Positions 49,501-61,200 of a DNA stretch of 64,000 nt are shown piece by piece. The notes under the pieces are model-generated. The model was given only the letters and a program-made list of their open reading frames with translations. It had not been told where the DNA came from and did not search any database. The stretch lies in the NCBI RefSeq assembly GCF_963675165.1, contig NC_087388.1, positions 6,605,651 through 6,669,650 on the forward strand, given 5' to 3'. The translations under genes and the position numbers were made by a program. Within the stretch, counting starts at the first letter, position 1. Every line of letters starts with the position of its first letter. This stretch comes from Halichondria panicea. Its lineage: Eukaryota; Porifera; Demospongiae; Suberitida; Halichondriidae.

Positions 49501-52500
49501 TGGTGTAGCTGGCTAGTAGTACCTGTTGGTGTAGCTGGCTAGTAGTACCTGTTGGTGTAGCTGGCTAGTAGTACCTGTTGGTGTAGCTGGCTAGTAGTAG
49601 CTGTTGGTGTAGCTGGCTAGTAGTAGCTGTTGGTGTAGCTGGCTAGTAGTACCTGTTGGTGTAGCTGGCTAGTAGTACCTGTTGGTGTAGCTGGCTAGTA
49701 GTAGCTGTTGGTGTAGCTGGCTAGTAGTAGCTGTTGGTGTAGCTGGCTAGTAGTACCTGTTGGTGTAGCTGGCTAGTAGTAGCTGTTGGTGTAGCTGGCT
49801 AGTAGTACCTGTTGGTGTAGCTGGCTAGTAGTACCTGTTGGTGTAGCTGGCTAGTAGTACCTGTTGGTGTAGCTGGCTAGTAGTACCTGTTGGTGTAGCT
49901 GGCTAGTAGTACCTGTTGGTGTAGCTGGCTAGTAGTACCTGTTGGTGTAGCTGGCTAGTAGTACCTGTTGGTGTATACATTTCAATGATTTGTTAGTTTT
50001 CTGAAATCTAGTAGAAAGAGCCCTTTTAAATAATCAACACTTATGTATTGACTTGTGTTGATGGCTGATCAGGAGAACCTGCCTATTGTCCATCTCCTAT
50101 GCAACCCTGGACTCAGGGGTCGTCACTGGGAGCAGATGAATGAGATAGCAGGATTCAACATCACTCCAGACTCTGGCACCTCCCTCAGGAAAATGCTCAA
50201 GCACAATTTGGAATCACATTTCGATGAGTTTGAAGGTACACAACCAACAGCAGTGTTATCATTATACCAGTCTGTAAATATACACAGTGCACATGCTAAC
50301 CACCACCCCACACACCACCCCCACACACACCCACACACCACACCACCCCACACACACACACACCACCCCACACACACACACACCATGCACCCACACACAC
50401 ACACACTGTAGGGATCAGTGGCTCTGCTAGTAAAGAGTTCTCTCTGGAGAAGGCCATGCAGAGGATGGAGGATGATTGGGACCCCATCACATTCAACACT
50501 ACACTGTACAGGGACACTGGTGAGACCACACCCCTCCGAGTCATGTAACCACACCCCTTTCGCTCGTACATGTAGGCGTGTCTATACTGACCTCTGTGGA
50601 TGATATTCAGACTAACCTGGATGACCAGATTGTTAAGACACAGACGATGAGGGGCTCTCCCTTCATTAAACCATTTGAGGATCGTATTAAAGCCTGGGAA
50701 GAGAGACTCCTCAAAATGCAGGACACTATCGATGAGTGGTTAAAGGTACGTCAACCTTATGTGTGTGGATTGGTGGTGGTGTGTGTGTGCTACTGGCCTG
50801 CTCTAATATGCAATCTGACCCCCCCCCCCCCCCTCATAAGGTTCAAGCCCAGTGGTTATACCTAGAGCCTATATTCTCCTCTGAAGACATCCTCCAGCAA
50901 ATGCCGGAAGAGGGCAGACTATTTGGACAAGTTGACAAAACCTGGAAGGACATTATGAAACACACTGTCAAGAATCCAAAGGTCCTGGCAGCCACTTCAT
51001 TACCTGGCATGTTTGAGAAGCTGCAAGGATCTAATAGTCTCCTGGATCAGATCATGAAGGGGCTCAATGCTTATTTGGAGAAGAAGAGACTGTTTTTCCC
51101 GCGATTCTTTTTCTTGTCTAATGATGAAATGCTAGAGATACTGTCAGAGACTAAAGACCCATCACGTGTTCAACCACATCTCAAGAAATGCTTTGAGGGA
51201 ATTGCAAAGTAAGTACACAAAACGCTAGCTATTGTATCAATGATGTGCTTTACAGCTTCTTGTACTACGTATAATTATACATGTACATAAGCAATTGTAT
51301 TAGCTTTTTCAGCTGTTTTGGCAGCTATCTTTGAGAGTTGTAATTTTATCTCCCAAAAAATGTACTTTCCTGTGTTTTTGTGCAGACTTGAGTTCACTGA
51401 ATCTCTGGACATACTGGCAATGTTCAGTAGTGAGGGGGAAAAGGTGACCTTTAGTGAGGCCATATCCACCAGTGCTGCCAGAGGGGCGGTGGAGAAATGG
51501 CTGCTACAAGTACAGGATGTCATGACCCTGTCCATCAGGGATGTAGTTGAACAAGCCAGGGATGTGAGTGGCTGAATAATAATGATAACGATAACTATAA
51601 CTAAGCATGTGTATACATTATATTCATCTTGTATTGTTGTTCGGCAGATTGTTTATGTCACTAGAGTAAGCGTCTAGCACACCATACTGTAGCAACCAAA
51701 AGCTACATGTACTAAATACACATTTTAGCTTTGAAATTGGACGTTCTTAACATAAGTTATGGGCCCACAAAGTTATCTCTTCACCTATAGCATTATGTTA
51801 TCTGACCCTTGTACTGTGCACTGACCCCCCCCCCCCCCCTCCCTCCAGGCCTATGCTGTGGACTCGCGCATACAGTGGGTACGTGAGTGGCCCGGGCAGG
51901 TGGTCATATGCGTGAGTCAGATCTACTGGACAGCAGAGGTTCATGAAGCTATTCGCAGTGGGTCACAGGGACTCAAGGATTATCATGAGAAACTCAAGAG
52001 TCAGGTATACATTATAGTTACTTGTATTAAGACTTTACTCGTTTTCAGCTTTTATAACTGTTGATCTTTACCCGATGTAAAATCACCCCCTCCCCCCCCA
52101 CACACACACACATACTGCATAGCTTGGTGATATTGTTGAGTTGGTGCGTGGCAAGTTACCCAAGCAGACTAGAGTGACTCTGGGAGCTCTGGTGGTCATC
52201 GATGTACATGCTAAAGATGTACTGGAAGATCTCGTCAACAAGAGTGTCAGTTCTGAGAACGACTTCAACTGGCTCTGTCAGTTAAGGTATACTATAGTGT
52301 GTGTGGTGTGGGTGTGTAGCGTGAGGGTATGTAGCGTGAGGGTGGTATGGGTGTGTGTGTGGTGTGAGGATGGTGTGGGTGTGTGGCTGTTGACTCTATA
52401 CATGTGTGTACGTGTGTGCAGGTATTATTGGGAGGAAGATGAAACTATTGCCAGGATTATCAACGCAACTGTCAAGTATCAGAATGAATATCTTGGAAAT

Positions 52501-52848
52501 ACAGGACGGTAAGCCACCCACGCCCACACACACACATATCCACACCTCACACACAGGCTGGTCATCACGCCCCTCACTGATCGCTGCTACCGTACACTGA
52601 TGGGGGCCTTCCACCTCAACCTGGGAGGAGCTCCAGAAGGACCAGCTGGGACTGGTAAAACAGAGACTGTTAAAGATTTGGCCAAAGCTCTTGCAGTTCA
52701 GTGTGTCGTGTTCAACTGTTCTGATGGTCTCGATTATCTGGCCATGGGCAAGTTCTTCAAGGGTCTGGCTAGTGCTGGAGCTTGGGCTTGTTTCGATGAG
52801 TTTAATAGGATTGAGCTCGAGGTGTTATCCGTGATAGCACAGCAGGTA

Positions 52849-52895
<47 letters not shown>

Positions 52896-55220
52896 GGGGG
52901 GGGGTGTTTTAATTATGGCCATTCAAAGTTTAATTTCATATATTATTATCTCTTTATAGATATTGTCCATCCTGAGAGCAGTGAAAGCTCATTTAAAGAC
53001 ATTTGTATTTGAGGGCACTACTCTGAACCTGCGTCCATCGTGCTTTGTCTGCATCACCATGAACCCAGGTTATGCTGGCCGCTCTGAACTACCCGACAAC
53101 CTCAAGGTAACTATTGGTACTTTCTATTTATAGCCTCTGCATTTCAATATTTCTCTCTCTAGGTATTGTTTCGTACAGTGGCCATGATGGTGCCGGACTA
53201 TGCCATGATTGGAGAGATCTCTCTCTACTCCTATGGTTTTGTGGATGCTCGTAATCTGGCCGTCAAGATTGTCATGACCTATCGACTCTGTTCAGAGCAA
53301 CTCTCCAGCCAATTCCATTATGACTACGGTAGGTACAACCACTGTACTAGACTGTACTGTGCTGTGCTGTACTGCACTGCACTGCACTGCACTGTGCTGT
53401 ACTGTACTGTACTGTACTGTACTGTACTGTACTGCACTGCACTGTACTGCACTGCACTGCACTGCACTGTGCTGTACTGTACTGTACTGTACTGCACTGC
53501 ACTGTACTGTACTGTACTGTACTGTACTGTACTGTACTGCACTGCACTGTACTGTACTGCACTGTACTGTACTGTACTGTACTGTACTGTACTGCACTGC
53601 ACTGCACTGTACTGTACTGCACTGTACTGTACTGCACTGCACTGTACTGTACTGCACTGCACTGTACTGTACTGTATTAACCCTAATCTTTAGATGCAAG
53701 TTTTGTAATAAGTCGAAATTAACAAAGGCTATAATTATAATACATGTGCTTTTTTGAAATTCAGCCATTTTGGTAGCTATTTTTGAGAGCCTGTATTGTA
53801 CCACTGTACACTCGACCTACTCATTCATTGTTCATTGTACACTGTAGGCATGCGTGCTGTCAAGTCAGTGTTGGTGGCAGCCGGTAACCTGAAACTGAAG
53901 TACCCTAATGAACATGAAGACGTGCTACTGCTCAGATCCATCATGGACGTCAACCTACCCAAGGTATGGTACTAGGAGAAGCCTTAGGAGGTCTGTTTAT
54001 ATTATCCTCCCCTCCTCCAGTTTTTATCACCTGATGTCCCACTATTCGAGGGCATCATATCTGACCTCTTCCCCGGGGTCAAACTGCCTAAACCAGAGTA
54101 CGATGAGCTGCTTGATGCAGCATACACAGTGGTAGCACGCAAGAACCTCCAGGGTACAGAGTTCTTCATGCAGAAGATGATCCAGACCTATGAGATGATG
54201 ATTGTGCGTCACGGGTTCATGCTGGTGGGTGGACCCTTTGCAGGTAATGAGATCTCATACTGTACAGTGTACATGTGTATAGCTGTGAGACACTAAGGGC
54301 CATAACTTGTGTTCTGTTGATCCAATTTCAACGATTTTATGATTTTCTGAAAGCTTAGAAAGAGACCTTTCAAATGGTGTCATCACAATTTTTGACATTG
54401 GATCAACTGTACTCAAGTTATGGCCGTTGAAAGATGTTCAACTACACCCCACCCCCTCCGTTTAATCAATCTCTTTCAGCTGCCATAACTTGAATTCTGT
54501 GGATCCAAAGTCAAAAATTTCATGCTTTTCTGAAAGCTTAGAAAAAGACCTTTCAAATGGTGTCATCAAAGTTCATATTTGAGAGATAAAAGTATTTGCC
54601 AATTTGGCGATACCATGGATTATAGCCCATGGTCTGAGGCCGAAAAATGACAAATTAGGGCCCGGACGAAATTTTGGATTTAAATACATCATTTGAAAGG
54701 TTTTTTTCTAAGCTTTCAGAAAATCATAAAATTTTTGGCATTGGATCAACTGTACTCAAGTTATGGCCGTTGGAAGATGTTCAACTACACTCCTACCCCC
54801 TCCGTATAATCAATCTCTTTCAGCTGCCATAACTTGAATTCTGTGGATCCAAAGTCAAAAATTTCATGCTTTTCTGAAAGCTTAGAAAAAGACCTTTCAA
54901 ATGGTGTCATCAAAGTTCATATTTGAGAGATAAAAGTATTTGCCAATTTGGCGATACCATGGATTATAGCCCATGGTCTGAGGCCGAAAAATGACAAATT
55001 AGGGCCCGGACGAAATTTTGGGATTAAAACATATCATTTGAAAGGTCTCATTCCTAGCTTTTAGAAAATCCCCCAAAATTTGAAATTAGATCAACGTAAC
55101 TAAAGTTATGGCCGTTCGAAGATCCCCGCATCATTTAAGTTTTTTATTCGCTATACTCCCTCCTTGTGTTACGGTGTGTGTTTAACTATTCCCCCACCCC
55201 CACACATGCACACACACACA

Positions 55221-55269
<49 letters not shown>

Positions 55270-58200
55270 CACAGGCAAGACCAAGGTCCTGGAGGTACTG
55301 GCTGACACACTCACACTACTCAATGAGAGGGGGCAGATGGAAGAGAACAAGACAGGTTATAGAGTCATCAACCCCAAGGCTGTCACTATGGGCCAACTGT
55401 TTGGTCAGTTTGACCCTGTGTCACATGAGTGGACTGACGGTGTGGTAGCCAACACATTCAGGTGAGCCAAAGCAACGTACAGTGTGCAAATCTATGGCTC
55501 TATTTAAACAAAAGCAAAGGCTATAGCCTTGCGCTTTTGAGAAATTCAGCTGTTTTGGCAGCTATCTTTGAGAGCCCGTAACTTGTGTTCAGATTGTCCA
55601 ATTTCAAAACTGCATTCAATAGCTCTCAGAATTATCTTTCCAATGGTGTGCTTAGATGTACAAGTTCGGTAATTAGTCTAACTCTAGCAATTGCAAAAGC
55701 AAAGGCCTAATGTAGCTTTGCGATTTCTGCCGAATTTCAGCCTTTTTGATAGCTACATTTGTACGAGTGGTATTTGATCAGTGCTTATAAACATTTACTC
55801 TGTGTGTGTGTGTAGGGAGTTCGCATCTGCACAAAACGATGATCGTAAGTGGGTGGTGTTTGATGGTCCTATAGACACTCTGTGGATAGAGTCCATGAAC
55901 ACTGTACTGGATGACAACAAGAAGCTGTGTCTCATGTCGGGGGAGATCATTCAAATGAGCAACTGTATGAACCTCATCTTCGAGGCAGATGATCTGTCAC
56001 AAGCCTCAGTGAGTCTGACTGTATTGTCTGTTTAGTTGTGAGCAAGGATGAATCCTTGGTCTATATCCTGGCCTATTTATAGTGATAAAAAAAGCATCTT
56101 TGAATGGCCATAACTTTAGTTCCGTTGGTCAGGATTTTCTGAAAGCTTAGAGAGAGGCCTTTTAGTTAAAATTAAAAGTCTGTTTTTGACGGAATATCAT
56201 AATCTATGGTATTTTCAAAAATGGGAAATTAATGGCCAGTTTCAAAATCTGAACGGAGTCCTTCCAACCTTTCAGATAATCAGTTGTATATTAGATCATC
56301 GTAACTCTCATTGGTTTCATTGTTCCCTCCATGCAGCCTGCCACAGTTAGTAGGTGTGGTATGATCTATCTTGAGCCATCTGCGTTTGGTTGGGACCCAC
56401 TGTTCCAGTCCTGGCTAGCCTCACTGCCAGCCTGGCTAGGTCAGGGGGAGATGGGAAAACTAGTGGTGGCTCTGTTTGATTGGCTAGTACAACCAGCTCT
56501 CACACTTGTCAGGAAGAAGCTGAAGGTACATGTGTGTGTCTACTGTGATCACTAGAATGTTTTGCGAGTGTTCGTTTCGCAAAAATAAAAATCTATTCCA
56601 GTATTTGTATGACATGACGATCCCTTCCTCCCTAGGAGCTAGTGGCCACCAGTGAGAGCAACCTCACACGCTCACTCATGTACTTGTTTGAAATGCTTGT
56701 TACTGATGCTGTGCCGACAGAGAAGGCAGCAAAGGAAAACAAGGCGCTCAAAATATGGATTGTGGTGAGTCACATCAACAATTTAATGTTCGTACATTCG
56801 TGCAGGGATATCTAATTATAGGAACTTTCTAATATTCCATATACACAGAGTGGATTCCTATTCTCTCTAGTCTGGTCGGTTGGCGCTACGTGTGATAAAG
56901 ACTCACATGTTAAATTTGATGATTTCCTTCGTGTACTGATGACGGGGAAGTCTGAGGGTGCCCCTGATATTCCACCACTAATTGGAAAAGTTGATTGTCC
57001 CATACCACCTGAGGGACATGTATACGATTACCTGTTTGAGTTCAAAGGTCGCGGGAAATGGACACCTTGGTTGGACCTTATCAAAGACAAAACTGTTGAC
57101 CCCAATATCAAGAGACTCAGTGACATCATAGTCCCCACCATGGACACTGCCCGGTACATGTGCTAGAACACTGGTATACTTAGGCATATCCTAGGACACA
57201 ATGTATCATATTCAGCTGTTTAGTTTGAGAATTGGACCTTGCAGAATAAAGTTGTACGTAAGCATTCAGTTATATCTCACTTGAGTGTGTTCCCAGTAAC
57301 TACAGGTTGCCTGAGGATACCAACCATTGCCCTCTCGTATATATAGGTACACATATCTGATGGATGTCATGATTCGGCACGGGAGATCTCTACTGTTTGT
57401 GGGTCCCACTGGCACTGGCAAGACAGTGTATGTCAAGAACAAGCTACTCAATGATATAGACAAGGACAGGTATCAGCCGCTTGTTATCAACTTCTCCGCT
57501 CAAACAAGAGCAGGGCAAACACAGGTCAGTAGTACAGGGATATGCCCACAACTGGTCGGTGGTGGTGGTTGGTACTTACATGTATAAGTCTATTGTGTGT
57601 GCTTTACCCTTGCCCCCCCCCCCCACACACACACACACACTGATGCAATGCAGGACCTGATAATGTCCAAGCTGGACAAGAGGCGCAAGGGTGTGTTTGG
57701 TCCTCCATTGGGCAAGAGCTGTGTTATATTCGTGGATGATCTGAACATGCCAGCCAGAGAAGTGTACGGAGCACAGCCACCCATAGAGCTGCTCAGACAG
57801 TTGGTTGATCATGGCATATGGTGAGGGAACACTTGTCAACAGTCACTGGAAATAAACATTAAAAGCAAAAAAAATGCTACATTAATTGACTTAGACGGTG
57901 TGTACAGAGCCTATAGTGTGGTCCCACTGTGTGCACTGTAGCTAGTGTACAGACCCTATAGTGTGGTCCCACTGTGTGCACTGTAGCTAGTGTACAGAGC
58001 CTATAGTGTGGTCCCACTGTGTCCACTGTAGCTAGTGTACAGAGCCTATAGTGTGGTCCCACTGTGTCCACTGTAGCTAGTGTACAGAGCCTATAGTGTG
58101 GTCCCACTGTGCGCACTGTAGCTAGTGTACAGAGCCTATAGTGTGGTCCCACTGTGCGCACTGTAGCTAGTGTACAGAGCCTATAGTGTGGTCCCACTGT

Positions 58201-61200
58201 GCGCACTGTAGCTAGTGTACAGAGCCTATAGTGTGGTCCCACTGTGTCCACTGTAGCTAGTGTACAGAGCCTATAGTGTGGTCCCACTGTGCGCACTGTA
58301 GCTAGTGTACAGAGCCTATAGTGTGGTCCCACTGTGCGCACTGTAGCTAGTGTACAGAGCCTATAGTGTGGTCCCACTGTGCGCACTGTAGCTAGTGTAC
58401 AGAGCCTATAGTGTGGTCCCACTGTGCGCACTGTAGCTAGTGTACAGAGCCTATAGTGTGGTCCCACTGTGCGCACTGTAGCTAGTGTACAGAGCCTATA
58501 GTGTGGTCCCACTGTGTGCACTGTAGCTAGTGTACAGAGCCTATAGTGTGGTCCCACTGTGTACACTGTAGCTAGTACAGAGCCTATAGTGTGGTCCCAC
58601 TGTGGACACTGTAGCTAGTGTACAGAGCCTATAGTGTGGTCCCACTGTGTACACTGTTGGTTGACTTAAGGTTGGCATTTCAAGTGACGTGTACAGGGTT
58701 GTACACAAGCTCTGGCTCATGTTTATCATAATGACCCACACACACACACACACCCACACACACACCCACACACACACCCACACACACGCACACACTAGGT
58801 ATGACAAGAAGGATACCAGTAAGCTAACTCTAACAGATATCCAGTTGCTAGCGGCGATGGGTCCACCTGGCGGTGGCAGAAACCCTATAACAGCACGATT
58901 CCTACGCCACTTCAATGTCATCTCAATCAACGAGTTCAATGATGAGACAATGACACGAATATTCTCAGCAATAGTGCAGTTCTATCTCAAGGTACCGACG
59001 TATGTACATATGGCTACTGTAGATATTACCCCCCCCCCACCCACACACACACACACATCCACACCCACCCACACACACACACACACAGAGGGAAAGCTTT
59101 CATCCCGAGTACTTCACGTGTGGTACTATGATAGTAGCAGCTACACTGGACGTGTATAAGGCAACCATGAGCTCACTGCTACCCACACCAGCTAAATCTC
59201 ATTATGTCTTCAACTTGCGAGACTTTGCCAGAGTGGTGCTCGGTTGTCTGCTAGTCAAGTCACCATCCATTGAGAGCAAGAAGCAGTTCATTCGACTGTG
59301 GGTCCACGAGGTCTACCGTGTGTATTATGACAGACTGGTGGATGGCAATGATCGACAGTGGCTGTTCGATCTCATGCAGAAAATGGTCAAACAACATTTC
59401 AAGGACGATTTTCAGACAGTTTTTAAGCATCTCTCAGTAGGGTCAAAGGTCACTGATGATAATATGAGGTCCCTCATGTTTGGAGACTACATGAAACCAG
59501 ATGCGGTAAGTGCTTTAATAGAGCTACTGAAATACTGCCGGATGAAATACTGCCCTCTACATGTATAATTATGTTTAATATGTACATAAAAAATCATTTT
59601 CTAATTGTGTATATTAAGGCCTTAATTGCTACATACATTAGTACATTAGTTACTATCCAACTGCCATACATTAGCTACGTACGTACATGTATATATATAT
59701 ATATATACAGTGTTGCTGTCATTGTACTGCCCACCCTCCCTTCCTGCCTGTATAGGACCCTAAACTGTATGAGGAGGTTGAATCACTGGATGAGCTCACG
59801 TCAGTTGTGGAGACATCTCTAGAGGAGTACAACCAGACACACAAGAACGCTATGAACCTCGTCATATTTCGTTATGTTCTAGAGCACTTGTCGCGTATCT
59901 GTCGCATCATCAAACAGCCTGGAGGTAACGGCTTACTAGTGGGAGTGGGGGGAAGTGGGCGCCAGTCCCTCACCAAGCTAGCCACGGCTATGGCAGACTA
60001 TCATTTCTTTCAGCCTGAGATCACCAAGGCATACAGTTCAGTCGAATGGAAGGATGACCTCAAGGTTGGTGTGCTTAATTGTGCTGTGCACACAAGTCCC
60101 CTTCATTTGAGTACTAGAGTTGGCTCTGTAACTAGAGTCCTGATGTTCCAAATTCAAACAATTTTCTGATTTTCTGAAAGCTTAAAAGGAGCCCGTTCAG
60201 ATGGTGTGCTCAAATCCCAAACCTGGAACAGGCCATAATTTCCTATTTTAGGAAAAAGACCGTGGGCTATAATAGCCCATGCTATTTTGTCAAAAACAGG
60301 CCCAAAATAGACTTTTGATTTTAACACATCGTTTGAAAGGCCTCTCTCTTAAGATTTCAGAAAATCATAAAATTAACGTTTTTGGACCAACAGAACTAAA
60401 GTTATGGCCGTTCAAAGATGCTCTATTTAACACTATTATACATGTATCTTTGTAAACGTACACAAGCATTTAGATTCATTCTTGCTAACTTCAGCTCAGC
60501 TTATCGCTTTGATTATAGCTAACCATACAATGCTCTTATACTTGTCCGTCTCTCCTTGCCTATAGAATGTTCTCATGGCTGCTGGTAAGGAGGGCAAGAC
60601 GACCGTGTTCCTGCTCACTGACTCACAAATCAAAGAGGAGTCATTTCTAGAAGATGTGGATGGACTACTCAATGCAGGGGAAGTCCCTAATCTGTTTGCT
60701 CTGGATGAGAAGCAAGAGATCATTGAGGTACGCTAAACTAGCCACACCAACATGCTACATGGTGTGCTTAGATCAGTGATTGCTTTCGAGTTCAAATTTC
60801 CCATTTTCAAAAACCATAAGTGGGTGTTTTTGTCTGACATCAGGCCTGTTTTCAGAGCTACTGTTTGTAACTTGTGTTACTATTTCAAAATTAAAATATG
60901 CATTTAGTAGCTCTTTGGTAGTGATACAATATCCCCCACTCCCTGTGTGTGCAGACGATGCGATCATTTGCTCTGGCTGATAACAAAGATGTTGAGCACA
61001 CTCCGCTGTCACTCTTCAACTACTTTGTGAATCGTTGTCGTGAGAACCTGCACATCATCCTGGCCTTCAGTCCCATCGGGGACACCTTCCGGAACAGGAT
61101 GAGAATGTTCCCTTCTCTCATAAATTGCTGTACTATAGACTGGTTCCAGGCATGGCCAGATGATGCTCTAGGTAAGGACTATACATGTACACTGCAGGGA

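Noticed and set aside
53166-53804. Long open frames on both strands (96-175 codons) of YCTVL/VQYST repeats
   Set aside because: They are translations of a 5-bp satellite in an intron; all frames stay open because the unit has no stop in most phases.
57877-58566. 229-codon minus-strand frame of [13 protein letters not shown] repeats
   Set aside because: It is the 45-bp minisatellite (15 codons per unit) read through; no splice or coding context.
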